Of a stretch of 64,000 nt of DNA, positions 1 to 10,445 are shown piece by piece; position 1 is the first letter of the stretch; each line of letters begins with the position of its first letter. The notes beneath the pieces are model-generated. The model had not been told where the DNA came from, ran no database searches, and was given only the letters and a program-made list of their open reading frames with translations. Source of the stretch: Carposina sasakii (lineage: Eukaryota > Arthropoda > Insecta > Lepidoptera > Carposinidae); contig CP053150.1 in NCBI GenBank assembly GCA_014607495.2, positions 12,048,495 through 12,112,494 of the forward strand. The letters run 5' to 3'. The position numbers were made by a program, and so were the translations under genes.

Positions 1-1280
1 TTTGTACGCGAACAATAAATTATTTTTTACCAGATATGATAATTCCATAATTCTTTATTGTACCCAAAAAAAAACACAAAATAAAATAATTTAAAAGATA
101 ATGTACAGAGGTGAGCTTATCACTAACAAAGATTTCTTCCATCCAACCAATTTTATTAAAATTGAGTGATTAGCAAATAAGAGGAAATCACACGTGCACA
201 AACAAAAAAAAATCCATAGTAATGAAAATGCGAAAGTATAGTTACTCTATTATCATGTCATGATGGTTGTCGTAAAACCATGTTGAGTGAGGTTAGGGGG
301 TGATTTGAACCACCTGAACATCTGTCAACTGTACAATACAATAAGCAACAATTCCATACATACCTACTATTATAAAACTAAAAACGTTTTCGTGAAAACG
401 CACAATTAGAAAAACGTGTGTGGCAATAGATATTAGTTTGATTTTTTATACATAAACCAGGTATAGACGATTGAAATATTAAAATATCAGTAAAAATAAC
501 TGGCAATACATATTATCTATTCATAATTGTTTAGTTACGGTCGATATAGGCACATACATTTTAAACGCTATTCTATTGTAATACACCGTGAAGCCAGCAA
601 AATAGTTTCACGCAAGGAACTATACGTACTAGAACTAAATCGATAACTAAGTACCTACCTAGTTTATTTGGAGCTGTGTGAAAATTTTATATCATTGATC
701 GATTTCCATTATAAAACTAATGATTTGCAGTAAAAATATGATCAAGTTTGAGTCGTACCTATTGGGGTGAAAGGTTCTGCATGAATCGCAATAAAATCGT
801 AGCTTACTATTTCTATACATCTCATTGATATTCTTTACTCGTAGATGTGCTACTCCAGTTTTATAACGTCGTAATTTTAAAGTTAGGGTTTTCCGCTGGA
901 GATAATCTTTCTTTTATTACCTCAATTTTAATGTGACTTAAAAAATGGGTATGTAGTGTACGTACTCCATAAGTTCTTAGAAACTCTTTATTTTATAGGT
1001 GTACATTTACGCCGTATGAATAACTAGTAATTATTTTATTACAAATTCCATTTTTAACCACCTTAAAACTCACAAAGAGAATTTATTGAAGTATCAGTTG
1101 TATCAAATAACTTAGTGCTTATTTGTCTCTAATAGTTTTTTCTCCATCCAATCTTTGACACACAAGACAAACGGCCGAATACTCAAATACAATTCTCATA
1201 AACAGAACTCTTAAATTTAAGCATCTCTCAAATTAAAAAGGTCTATGAGTACACGAAGGCTACTCAAACAATTTGAATGC
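1..1280. other. Intergenic, nothing recognised
   Basis: AT-rich sequence with short ORFs only. No exon, RNA gene or bounded repeat could be supported on either strand. Confidence 0.5.
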
Positions 1281-1288
1281 ATGATCAC

Positions 1289-1698
1289 CAGAGGTCGGAA
1301 TTAGGTAGAGTCATTTATGTATTTGCATCGAAATGTTGATATTAATGTGGACCTTCCCAGGATTTCTAATGGACAATCCCGTGTGGCCCAACAATATTAC
1401 AAATAAATAATAATAAAACCCTCAGAGATAGACAAATAAAACAAAGATAATTAACATAAAATGTTTATTAGTATTTAGGTAGGTAACCTAGTTCACAATA
1501 CAAATTATTAATAGTCTTAAGGAGATTCTCATACGCATACTTCAACTTTTTTATAAATACGAGCAAATACTTTTGCTTCTAGCCTAGACTCGTGAGGTTT
1601 TGCTTATTCAAACGGAATTTGAGGCATATCCACTTTATTCTTTCGCTGTATGAAATCAGTGCAAGTACATAAATGACTCTACCTAATTCCGACCTCTG
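1289..1698. mobile_element. hAT-type MITE with 8-bp TSD
   Basis: A 410-bp element with terminal inverted repeats of about 39 bp, starting CAGAGGTCGGAATTAGG and ending in the complementary CCTAATTCCGACCTCTG; one mismatch is visible between the arms. It is flanked by the perfect 8-bp duplication ATGATCAC (1281-1288 and 1699-1706). CAG...CTG ends with an 8-bp duplication fit the hAT superfamily. There is no internal ORF, so it is non-autonomous. Confidence 0.85.
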
Positions 1699-1987
1699 AT
1701 GATCACCTAAGCAGCATTCAAATGATTTATTTCGTGCAAATACGAGGCATGCCTTTTAAGTTTTGTCGTTTCCATATTTCCCGGCAATTGAATTTGGAAC
1801 TGTTCTATATTCGAATGTGTTAAAATTTTGAATCTCAAAACATTTGAAAGTATTAGGATTAATGCTATTGTTTAGTCACAGCGTCGATTACGTACGAAAA
1901 GGAAAATGTTCGTGCAATAATTTTCTACAACTTTAGAAGAGGCCTGACACGGCTTCAGTGTTTTGAAGAGCTAACATCTGTGTTCAG

Positions 1988-2238
1988 CTTAGATGAATTA
2001 TAACTAGATTCAGTGACAGCGCTCAAAAAATGACACTACAATTAGCTGCTCAATTGTATGGCTGGGCATCTATTGTCATAAATTGATACAAGCACAGTCG
2101 AGTCTTATGGTAACTACATAAGATTTAACTTTGAAAATCTAATCTAATGCAGTTATTACGTTTATATAGATTTACTGGTGCCACTTTTTATAAAGATTTA
2201 ATTATGAAACCCCGCGTCTACCTATAAACACGTCACTG
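1988..2238. mobile_element. Insertion inside mariner, TSD GTGTTCAG
   Basis: A 251-bp segment splits the mariner reading frame. The 8 bases GTGTTCAG occur on both sides (1980-1987 and 2239-2246), and removing the segment plus one copy restores a continuous mariner N-terminal frame. The right end reads GTCACTG and a matching CAGTGAC lies 23 bp inside the left end, so it may be a hAT-type MITE whose left end is altered. The family is not assigned. Confidence 0.65.
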
Positions 2239-3019
2239 GTGTTCAGTGATGAAGCCCCATGTCTGCGGACTGTCGAACGCTGGTATTTAGAATTCCAGTG
2301 ACAAATCTCGCGAAGGACGCCCAAAATCCGCCTTCACTGAAGATAACATCATTGCTATGAGACAACCAATTCTCGAAGATCGTCATGTGACGTATAGAAA
2401 GATAGATGCTCTATTAGGCATCTCATGGACAACCATTCAGAAGATCTTGCATGAAACGCTTGGTGTGAGAAAGCTAGTTTGCCGTTGGATACCGCATCTG
2501 CTTTCCGACGATCACAAGGCCGCCCGCGTCAGATGGTGTAAGAAAACTCTGCAAAGGTTCAACCGAGGAGAGTCAAATCACGTCTACGACATCATCAGTG
2601 GTGACGAATCTTGGATCTATGCCTACGATTCTGATTCCAAACAACAATCTACAAGCTGGCTCTTTCAAAACGAGCCAAAGCCGACTAAAGTTGTTCGTTC
2701 TCGAAGCACTTCAAAGAAGATGGTAGCGACGTTGGTTGGAAAAACCGGCCATATTGCGACTATTGCACTTGAAGATCGTAGAATAGTTAACGCAGAGTGG
2801 TATACCACAGTTTGTTTACCAAAAGTCATCGCCTAACTTCGAAAATCTAACTCAAAGCGACGCATCATCCTACACCACGACAACGCAAACTCACACAGCG
2901 CTCGTCAAACGATTGAGTATTTGAAACAGGAAAAAGTAGAAAGTCTAGACCATATTCCATACAGTCCTGACCTAAGCCCTAACGATTTCTTCACATTTCC
3001 TAAAATTAAGAAAAGTCTT

Positions 3020-3151
3020 AATTTAATTTAAGAGCTTGTACATCTCAACTATACCCTCAAAATTGGTCAGAAGTGGCACCATGTGGTCCTATCGGCTCTT
3101 GGTGTTCTGCCTACCCTGTAAGGGATAAAGGCGTGATTGTATGTATGTATG
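3020..3151 (+). mobile_element. SINE-like retroposon inside mariner
   Basis: About 132 bp ending in GATTGTATGTATGTATG, flanked by the 13-bp duplication TAAGAAAAGTCTT (3007-3019 and 3152-3164). The repeat just before the tail (CCTACCCTGTAAGGGATAAAGGCGTGATTG) recurs in diverged form at 51404-51527 (+) and 18078-18135 (-). A short tandem tail with a long duplication indicates target-primed retroposition. It interrupts the mariner transposase after its third catalytic Asp. Confidence 0.8.
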
Positions 3152-3647
3152 TAAGAAAAGTCTTCGTGGTCAAAGGTTCCAGTCCGATGAAGAAGCAGTC
3201 GACGCTTTCAAGTCAGCCATTTTGAACACCCCCACTTTAGAGTGGAATAAATGTTATAATAACTGGTTTGAGCGAATGGAAGAGTGTATAAAGTACGCGG
3301 TAAATACTTTGAAAAACAATAAAAAAGTACTATAAGGTTCTAGTTGTGTTTTTTTCTCCAAAAGACAAAACTTAAAAGGCATGCCTCGTACGTGGTAACA
3401 TCTGGCAACATTCAGAATGCCTCGTTTTACGCAACATTGTGCGAATATAAAAATATATTATGGCTAACTAATTTACTTTAATTTATACTATTAAAATGAA
3501 AATTAATCAATTTTTACACAATTTTATTCCTTATTTTATAATGTCATGATATTTAACATTAAAAATATCACGAAAATCAGCGAAAGCAACGGCAAACCAA
3601 TTGTCGTAGAATGAAACGTTATGGTTTGAGTGGCACTTGACTACTTA

Positions 3648-3790
3648 GTTTGTGCAATAGGGAATATGCATGTAATTTAAATGACGGTATTTTTTTATAT
3701 GTACCTAATCTTCTTTCCTTGAGATTTACGTACATATTAATATTTTTTAATTTGAGTGCGTTTTTATATAAGAAAATCATTATTGAAAAG
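3648..3790 (-). repeat. Partial MITE, AGGGAATATGCAT family
   Basis: Contains AATAGGGAATATGCAT and, in reverse orientation, the internal block seen at 61084-61294 (motifs CGTACATATTAATATTTTTT and GCGTTTTTATATA). Only one end is preserved here, so this is a truncated copy. Confidence 0.55.
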
Positions 3791-3991
3791 TGCATTAAAT
3801 AGGTGGGAAATTCAAACGACTTGAAACGCAACACTATTGGTCGGAATAATCATGAATGAAATATGACGTCAAAGTCTGTGTCTACCAAATAATGTTTAAA
3901 CATAAAATCGGTCAAACTAATATAATATAGGTATAGTCTGTGCCAGTAACCATGGTAACCATTTGTTTTCAAGGTAACAGGAGCGAACAGC

Positions 3992-4397
3992 GATTCGGCG
4001 GGAAAAGCTGGAAGGGTGCAGGTGTAATTTACTTGTGAAAATTAAAAAAAATATTTGTAAATGGCTTTCATGTGTCCATAAAGTGATGTTTTCTGGTAGA
4101 TAAGTTATATTTTGATTACTTGTGATGTGAATCTAGTGCGTGTGCATGGTTTTATACGCAGGTAGACTGAGTGAAACTTTAGCCGGAATACGATCTCTTC
4201 ATGGGCCCATGTAAGTTGTTTCTGCAATTATTTTTCATTTTGACTAACTTTACACTTGTTCTTGAGGATTTTCCCGACGTTTCCATTCATCATCATCATT
4301 ATCATCCATCATAAATTCAGAAATCATTTACTAAAGACAATGGCTGTATGGGCTTAGTTCCCTTTGCCTTTCCTTCGGGATAAACTAAACAAAAAAA
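3992..4397 (+). mobile_element. Unrecognised SINE-like retroposon, full copy 1
   Basis: A 406-bp element starting GATTCGGCGGGAAAAGCTGG and ending GGATAAACTAAAC plus an A run. It is flanked by a perfect 12-bp duplication, GGAGCGAACAGC (3980-3991 and 4398-4409), which with the A tail indicates LINE-mediated retroposition. Other copies share the same 5' start (about 58364, 62193, 62563), so this looks like a defined full-length unit. I see no clear tRNA A/B boxes or ORF; the source RNA is unknown to me. It carries a splice-donor-like CAGGTAGAC at the position where other copies have CAGGTAAGC. Confidence 0.8.
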
Positions 4398-4417
4398 GGA
4401 GCGAACAGCAGTTTGCC

Positions 4418-4555
4418 TGAGGATTTTTCCGACGTTTCCATTCATCATCATCATTATCATCCATCATAAATTCAGAAATCATTTACTAAAGACAATGGCT
4501 GTATGGGCTTAGTTCCCCTTGCCTTTCCTTCGGGATAAACTAAACAAAAAAAAAA
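4418..4555 (+). mobile_element. 5'-truncated copy of the same retroposon
   Basis: Only the last about 138 bp of the family is present, from GAGGATTTTTCCGACG to the A tail. It is flanked by GCAGTTTGCC on both sides (4408-4417 and 4556-4565). 5' truncation with a perfect duplication is the signature of target-primed reverse transcription. It lies immediately downstream of full copy 1. Confidence 0.85.
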
Positions 4556-4815
4556 GCAGTTTGCCATTGTATTTAGTTTTTTTTTTGTGATTTTAAGTGG
4601 ATATTTAAGTGATTTTACTTATATTTCTTTCGTAAAATACTCGTAGGAAAATCACTGATACCGATGACGTCAAGGCACAATCGGATAACTTTCCGAAAAT
4701 TTACGTTTTTATGATGTCAACATTTTTTGCATCGAATTCAGATTTTGTGTCTACTGAAATAAAAGGAGTGAAAGCTGCAAGGTAAATATTTTTACTTCTA
4801 CCTACCTATTTTAAG

Positions 4816-4818
4816 ATA

Positions 4819-4841
<23 letters not shown>
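4816..4841. repeat. (AT)n microsatellite
   Basis: About 13 AT units followed by a short T run, next to the T-rich flank of the SINE that follows. Confidence 0.9.
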
Positions 4842-4850
<9 letters not shown>

Positions 4851-4851
<1 letters not shown>

Positions 4852-5071
4852 CTACACAACACATTAACCTAGTCCCACACTAAGATCCCTAAGGTCTTGT
4901 GTCGTGGGTACTAAGTAACGGTATATAAATACATAGATAAGTATAGAAACATCCATGACTAGGAAACAAACATCAATATTCATCATATCAATGTTTGCAC
5001 CTACCGGGATTCGAACCCAGGACCTATGGCGTCGTAGGCAGGGTCACTACCTACTAGACCAATCGGCCGTC
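4851..5071 (-). mobile_element. tRNA-derived SINE (family S1)
   Basis: On the minus strand the element begins GGCCGATTGGTCTAGTAGG, which holds a pol III A box, followed about 40 bp later by the B box GGGTTCGAATCCC. A body ending in ACACAAGACCTTAGGGATC follows. The same unit recurs at 28788-29006 and 42730-42953, also on the minus strand. Recurrence, the non-tRNA body and the lack of a cloverleaf 3' half argue for a SINE and against a tRNA gene. Confidence 0.88.
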
Positions 5072-6743
5072 AGAAAGATTAGAAAATTTCTATTCCTATA
5101 GCATAACCTGAAGATTTAAATTGTGAACTGGTGGGCTTCCAGTAGGGCAATGCTTTATATATGTCGTGGCCATATCGTAGAATTGATCATGCGACCATTT
5201 CATGAAATGCTCGACCATTTCATGAAAATTTCAACTGTCTATTGGCCACATCATGATATGGTTTGGGCAGATCGATGATAAAAATCGTTTCTCGATATGG
5301 GCAACTAAACGCCCGATCATTTCATGAAGTGGTCAAGATTATTGATCATATCGTAAAATAGTTACATGAATCACCGGTAGAGGCGCTGCGCGCGTTTTAT
5401 TTATGTGTGAAGATGGCGGATTTTTCTTTTTAGGTTATAAAACAAATTAAAGAGAGTAGGGTGACTATGCAGAAGAAGTTCACGGATAGTGTGTTATATT
5501 GTATAATGTATATTAGACTTAATGGTGGTTTAAAATAATATTGTTAAACAAAAACCTTAGATTACGATAGGTTAGGTTAGGTTAGACTATGACAAATGAC
5601 GCACGAGCCGAGCGAGCGGAGCGAGCGTGCCCAGGCAGCGTCCGGCGATGTGCCAGATGCGAATCGCTTTTGTAAAGTCTTTTATGTTTTTAAATATTAT
5701 ATTGTGAAAATATCACATAAATAATAGCAAAAAAAATCATACCATCATACCTTATGGTATACTTATATATTATTTATATAAGCTCTTACCACATTCGGAT
5801 TTTATGGACACCCTGTTAAGAGCCAGCAGTCAAATAAAAGTCCCACGGTTGCTCCGCCCACATACCCCGCCACCCGCAATGCAAGGATACGCGTTAAGAT
5901 CTGCGTAGTGTTAAAATTCGAAATTCGCGCGCTTTCGAGCAGGCGGGTCAACGCTAGGTCAAACGCAGAGAACATAAAAACTCATAGAGTCGTTATTATA
6001 ATTGATTTCAATGTTATGTTTATTTTATTTTTGTTTGCAAAATACAAATTAAATTAAATTAAATCAATTAATTTATTAATAAGTAATATAGGTATGTTAA
6101 AAAATCATTCATACAATAGAACACATTACCTGCATCATAGTTATATTTATGTATGAAATTCATCCAATGCAACATGTATTAGGAAGTTTTGAATAAAACG
6201 AATTAATGGTAGATATCAAAGATTTATTTTATTTATTTTATATATCACAAAAAATAGTATCCGATACATATGTGAAATGGGACCAATTTTTTCATGTAGA
6301 TCGCTTTTAAAAAGGCTTTTAGGTGAGTCAATATGTTAAGATGTTACAAGTAGTAACTTAACAAATTTTAATATTAAGATGATTATGTAAAAAAATGCCG
6401 TTTCATTTAGGTAAATTGCTGTATGTTAAATATAAATAGTAGGTGTTTTTAAAAAAATAAAGGGTTAACAGGTATGTATAATGTGCATTCGCAATATTAG
6501 CTGTGCATAAATAAAAAAAACTTTATTTAAAGATAAATAGCGGTATGCGTATGCCACAAATATAAATTGCAGTTTGATTAGCAATATTCTCATTTGAGGA
6601 TTTTGCTGTGCAGTCAGTAATTTTTATATGAATTCCAATTATTTGTGACTAAAAAAAACATTTTATTTGATGTGCGTTTAAATACTATACAATTAAATTA
6701 AATGATTTTTCTTACTAATCCTCTACACTCCCCAAGAAATATA
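5072..6743. other. Intergenic with palindromic motif cluster
   Basis: No gene seen. 5160-5360 carries several imperfect copies of the palindrome ATTTCATGAAAT and of GATCATATCG. 5566-5588 holds three to four TTAGG units. 5840-5970 is locally GC-rich. The remainder to the LTR is AT-rich and unremarkable. Confidence 0.5.
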
Positions 6744-7102
6744 TATAAGATATATTATTGAGGATTTTCAAAATAAACCAAATTGTTTCTCTGAAAATAC
6801 AAAGTTTTGTTTTATTTATTACGCCTACATATTACAACAATTATCGTTTAACCACTCTATTTACACTTTTATCTTACCTGAAAATACAAAGAAACGACAT
6901 TTAAAGTTCACTAATATCGCTTCCTCAAGTATATCCTTCACTTTATCTATCTATAAGTTTTAATAATAATGAAATAACTAAGTAATCTCAACATCAATCC
7001 GCCATTGCATAAAACGTCACTCCCTGTCAACTTCCAATGATAGCTTTACGAACGCGCGAAGCGCGGCAAAATTTGAAATGACGAAGTGTCATTTCATTAC
7101 AT
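6744..7102 (-). repeat. 3' LTR of gypsy element
   Basis: Direct repeat matching 11393-11751 with no difference that I could find by eye. It begins on the minus strand with TGTAATGAAATG, just downstream of the purine-rich GCGGGGGAGA tract. Confidence 0.93.
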
Positions 7103-7138
7103 CTCCCCCGCTACGGGTGAAAATTCTAAGTAATATAT

Positions 7139-8029
7139 CTATGTATTATATACATTATCTCTATAGTCTTCTTCTTCTATTTCGTCTTCTGTTTCAGCTT
7201 CTGTTTTGACAGGTTGTAATTTTGTTATGTGGAATAAAGTTGATTCTATTTTCCTATTTCCAGTGTCAATCTTATAAATAGAGTTCGATATTTTTTCTAC
7301 TATTTTGAAAGGGCCTATTTTTAATTCGTCTAACTTCTTTCGATTTAATCTATTCCCATTTTCGACATAAACACTGTCTCCTACATTAAATTCTTGCATT
7401 TTTCTGTTTTTATCAAATATTTTCTTGTTGTATTTGTGTGACTTTATTGTGTTCTCTAATGCCAATCTTTTATCAGCAATCCACTTGTCTTCCTTTTCTA
7501 TTGTTTTAAGTTCATTTGGTAAAATACTGACATTTGTACCATACAGTAAGTATTTTGGTGCAAAACCTGTAACAGAGTGTTCTGTCTCATTATATTTAAG
7601 TATACATTCTCGTGCTACTGTTGTCCATGCTCTCTTATTATTTTTCTCATTCATCTTACACCTTATTTTATTTACTATTGTCTGATTTAACCTTTCATTC
7701 AAGCCATTCGAGAATGGTGTATTGACTGCTGTAAAAATTAATTTAATATTATTCTCCTGCAAATAGTCTTTATATTCTCTTGAATTTATGCCCGGATATT
7801 GATCTGTCAGAATTATTCCAATCTCATCTGTTTCTAGCACATTCTTTGTTAGTTTTATAAAATCACTTGCATTCTGCGTTTTTGAAGTTACAATCAATGC
7901 ATATCTTGTAAAATGATCTACTAAAAGATGCAGGTACTTTTTTGTTGATCTAGATCCTCCAAAACCACCAATAGTGTCCATTGACATTATTTCAAATGGT
8001 TTTGTTGCTGGTCCCAGTTGTGACATCAA
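7139..8029 (-). CDS. gypsy integrase core and GPY/F domain
   Basis: A 296-residue open frame for the C-terminal part of Pol: the integrase that inserts the cDNA into the genome. The catalytic triad is visible as Asp18 (SMDTIGG), Asp76 (LTDQYPG) and Glu112 (LNERLNQT); the 35-residue spacing between the last two is the classical D,D35E arrangement. A GPY/F-type module follows near residue 240 (KIGPFKIVEKISNSIYKID). The listed ATG is only the first Met in an open frame. The true coding sequence continues upstream through the zinc-binding HHCC segment, which starts in the preceding frame (8073-10445). One extra A in the A5 run at about 8083-8087 separates the two frames. With that caveat the integrase reads intact. 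Confidence 0.9.
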   Translation of the reverse strand: MMSQLGPATKPFEIMSMDTIGGFGGSRSTKKYLHLLVDHFTRYALIVTSKTQNASDFIKLTKNVLETDEIGIILTDQYPGINSREYKDYLQENNIKLIFTAVNTPFSNGLNERLNQTIVNKIRCKMNEKNNKRAWTTVARECILKYNETEHSVTGFAPKYLLYGTNVSILPNELKTIEKEDKWIADKRLALENTIKSHKYNKKIFDKNRKMQEFNVGDSVYVENGNRLNRKKLDELKIGPFKIVEKISNSIYKIDTGNRKIESTLFHITKLQPVKTEAETEDEIEEEDYRDNVYNT

Positions 8030-8072
8030 TCCAAATTTTCCTTGACATCTAGATTTATTTTTTATGCATATT

Positions 8073-10445
8073 TCACATGTTTTTACAAATATTTATGATA
8101 TTCTTTGTTAGGTTTTTAGCTGTATATATTGGACTTATTTTCTTCTGTAATTGTCTGATCCCAACATGACATAAATCATCATGCACTTGTTTTATAATTT
8201 TTTTACTAAATTCTTCAGATAGGATAATTTTTTCATGTTTTTTAATTTTTTTATAATAAATGTTATTTTTGTGTATGAAATTTTGTTTCTTTTCTTTTAT
8301 TATTTCATTTTTCTCTTGGTCTTCAAATATATCTTCAATTTGTATTAAATTAATTATTTTCAATAATTCCTCTTTGTTATCTTCTGATTCTAATACAGGG
8401 TTTCGGCTCAAACAGTCTGCTTCTATATTCTCTTTACCGGGTATATATTTTACTGTAAAGTCATATTGAGATAGGTAGTATGTGAGGTCACCCAATTCTT
8501 CATCTGTTCTAGATCTAATATTCATGTTCTCCAGAGGTTTGTGGTCTGAGTATATAATGAATTGTTTCCCAATGAGCCAGTGTTGCCAATATTTGACAGC
8601 TTCTTTCATTGCAAGACATTCCAAATATATGGCCTTTTTTCTTTTTTGAGATTCATTCAGTTTTTTTGAGAAATATGCTACTGGTTTGTCTTTACCATCT
8701 TGTTGTGTCTGTTTTAATATTGCCCCTATACCTTCTAAGGATGCATCTGTGAAGATTTTTATTGGTAAGTCTTTGTCAAATATTTCCAACACCGGTTGAG
8801 AACATAAATATCTTTTTATTTGATTAAATGATTCTTCACACTTCTCTGACCATATAAACTTCTCGTTTTTTCTTAACAATTTATGTAATGGGTCTAAGAT
8901 AATGGCACTTTTCGGTATGTATTCATGGTAAAAATTGGTTTTACCTAAAAATTGTCTGATATTCTTCTGAGTCTTCGGAGTTGGAAATTTTTTTATTGAG
9001 ATTAAATTGTCTTTTAATGGTCTCAAAGAATTATTCTGAATTACATGACCAAGATACTTTACCGAGTCTGAAGCAAAGGTACATTTCTTAAACTTCAATC
9101 TAAAGCCTTCTTTTATTATTGCCTCTAATACATTTCTTATGTGTCTTATATGTTCCTGAAAGGATGATGAGTATATTAAGATATCGTCAATATAGTTGAC
9201 TGAGTATCCTGTGAGATTGTGCTTTCTTAAAATATTGCTTAAAATCCTTTGGAAAATTGCTGGTGATGTTTTTAATCCAAAAGGTAAGCAGGTCCATTGG
9301 AAGTGGCCACCTTGTGTGACAAATCCTGTTTTACTTCTATCTTCCACCCGTAGTGGTATTGACCAAAATGCTGAGTTTATATCCAGTGTAGTAAAATACT
9401 TACAGTTTCTAGTTTTTATAATCAAATCATCTATTAATGGGAAAGGTTGAGCCTGTGGTACAATGATTTTGTTTAATTCTCTGAAGTCTACACATAAGCG
9501 GGATCTTTTATTTTCACCCTTTTTAAATGCCAATGTCACTGGAGCAGCAAAAGGACTGTAAGATTCTTCTATCAAATTATTCTTTAGTAACATGGATATT
9601 TGCTCTTCAATCTCTGATTTGTCTTCTATTGTGCATCTATATGGTCTTTTGCTACAGTACCTGTTTACTTGTAAATCTATGTGAGCTTCATAATCTCTAA
9701 CTGATCCAATATCATATTTGTCCTTGGCAAATATTGTTTTATATTTCTTTATGATCTTTTCTATTTCTATTTTCTTCTCTTCATCTAAATGGTCTATCAT
9801 AATTCTAAATTCTTCAGTTTGAATGTGCTCATTAAAATTTATTGAATATGTTTTTATATTTTTATCTTCATTTTTGTTATTTCTGTATATCTTCTCTAAT
9901 TTATTTGTGATTTTCCTTTGTTCTATGTGCAAGTCTTCATTCTGGGTTAATTTAAATTTCTTTATCATATCCAAACCAATTATAAAATCATCAAAATCTT
10001 CATTTTCAACTATGTATACATCCACCTCTTCTTCTAACTCAAATATTTTAATTTTTATTGTTATCAAGCCATCTGTTTTCTTTACACCATTAACCGTTTT
10101 CATATATGCCATATTTATGTTATTTTTTATTTCTTTTACTTTAATCAATCTTGAATTTATTAAAGAGATCTGTGAGCCTGAATCATAAATGGCGCTCACT
10201 TCTAATTTATTTTCTAATAAAATCTTAATCTTGATTAATGGTGTACTTACTCGTTTTTTTTTTCTGTGTTTTAAATCAACTTCAATGATGGAGTTTATTA
10301 ACATTTCTAGTTTTGGTAACCTTCTCATATTCATTTTTATTTTTCTTGAACCAACATGATTCATCCGGATGATATCTAATTCCTTTGTCCAAAGATTCAC
10401 AAGTCTTACATGGCTTCTTCTCATTAGCTCTATTTTTATAAACAA
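8073..10445 (-). CDS. gypsy pol: protease, RT, RNase H, IN start
   Basis: A 790-residue frame. In order: an aspartic protease with YDSGSQISL near residue 88; reverse transcriptase with the active-site YIDD near residue 417 and the upstream PLRVEDRSKTGF and LPFGLKTSPAIFQ motifs; RNase H with FTDASLEG near 563 and YSDHKPLE near 632; and the first half of the integrase zinc finger (HDDLCHVG) close to the end. It copies element RNA into DNA. The start overlaps the end of the gag frame (10282-10812) by about 160 bp in a different frame, consistent with programmed -1 frameshifting as in other gypsy elements. The frame stops at 8073 because of a one-base expansion of an A run; the next frame continues the integrase. 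Confidence 0.93.
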   Translation of the reverse strand: MFIKIELMRRSHVRLVNLWTKELDIIRMNHVGSRKIKMNMRRLPKLEMLINSIIEVDLKHRKKKRVSTPLIKIKILLENKLEVSAIYDSGSQISLINSRLIKVKEIKNNINMAYMKTVNGVKKTDGLITIKIKIFELEEEVDVYIVENEDFDDFIIGLDMIKKFKLTQNEDLHIEQRKITNKLEKIYRNNKNEDKNIKTYSINFNEHIQTEEFRIMIDHLDEEKKIEIEKIIKKYKTIFAKDKYDIGSVRDYEAHIDLQVNRYCSKRPYRCTIEDKSEIEEQISMLLKNNLIEESYSPFAAPVTLAFKKGENKRSRLCVDFRELNKIIVPQAQPFPLIDDLIIKTRNCKYFTTLDINSAFWSIPLRVEDRSKTGFVTQGGHFQWTCLPFGLKTSPAIFQRILSNILRKHNLTGYSVNYIDDILIYSSSFQEHIRHIRNVLEAIIKEGFRLKFKKCTFASDSVKYLGHVIQNNSLRPLKDNLISIKKFPTPKTQKNIRQFLGKTNFYHEYIPKSAIILDPLHKLLRKNEKFIWSEKCEESFNQIKRYLCSQPVLEIFDKDLPIKIFTDASLEGIGAILKQTQQDGKDKPVAYFSKKLNESQKRKKAIYLECLAMKEAVKYWQHWLIGKQFIIYSDHKPLENMNIRSRTDEELGDLTYYLSQYDFTVKYIPGKENIEADCLSRNPVLESEDNKEELLKIINLIQIEDIFEDQEKNEIIKEKKQNFIHKNNIYYKKIKKHEKIILSEEFSKKIIKQVHDDLCHVGIRQLQKKISPIYTAKNLTKNIINICKNM

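Larger units (their letters stand above)
1900..3334 (+). pseudogene. mariner transposase pseudogene
   Basis: Remnant of a mariner DDE transposase, the enzyme that cuts and joins transposon ends. Visible parts in order: an N-terminal helix-turn-helix segment at about 1906-1987 (motif FRRGLTRLQCFEEL), resuming at 2239 (EAPCLRTVERWYLEF); the WIPHLL motif near 2490; a first catalytic Asp in SGDESWI near 2605; the second Asp in HDNANSHS near 2878; the mariner signature YSPDLSPND near 2965 with the third Asp; and a C-terminal segment at 3165-3334. It is broken by an in-frame stop at 2834-2836 and by the two insertions. The residues are preserved well enough to place it in mariner (D,D34D type), but it cannot make transposase. 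Confidence 0.93.
1743..3388 (+). mobile_element. mariner element, full length but broken
   Basis: A Tc1/mariner element bounded by perfect 25-bp TIRs: 1743-1767 begins CGAGGCATGCCTTTTAAG and 3364-3388 is its reverse complement. TA dinucleotides sit on both sides (1741-1742, 3389-3390), the usual mariner target. The body carries a mariner transposase remnant. Two later insertions lie inside it, at about 1988-2238 and 3020-3151, each with its own target duplication. Without them the element would be about 1.25 kb, a normal mariner size. Confidence 0.95.

Noticed and set aside
4960..5071. tRNA gene suggested by the A box and GGGTTCGAATCCC B box (also at 28788, 42730, 54313, 55514)
   Set aside because: No closed cloverleaf, a long non-tRNA body follows and the same units recur, so these are SINEs.
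9823..10188. Plus-strand ORFs over the gypsy element
   Set aside because: Antisense shadows of gag and pol, which carry all recognisable motifs on the minus strand.
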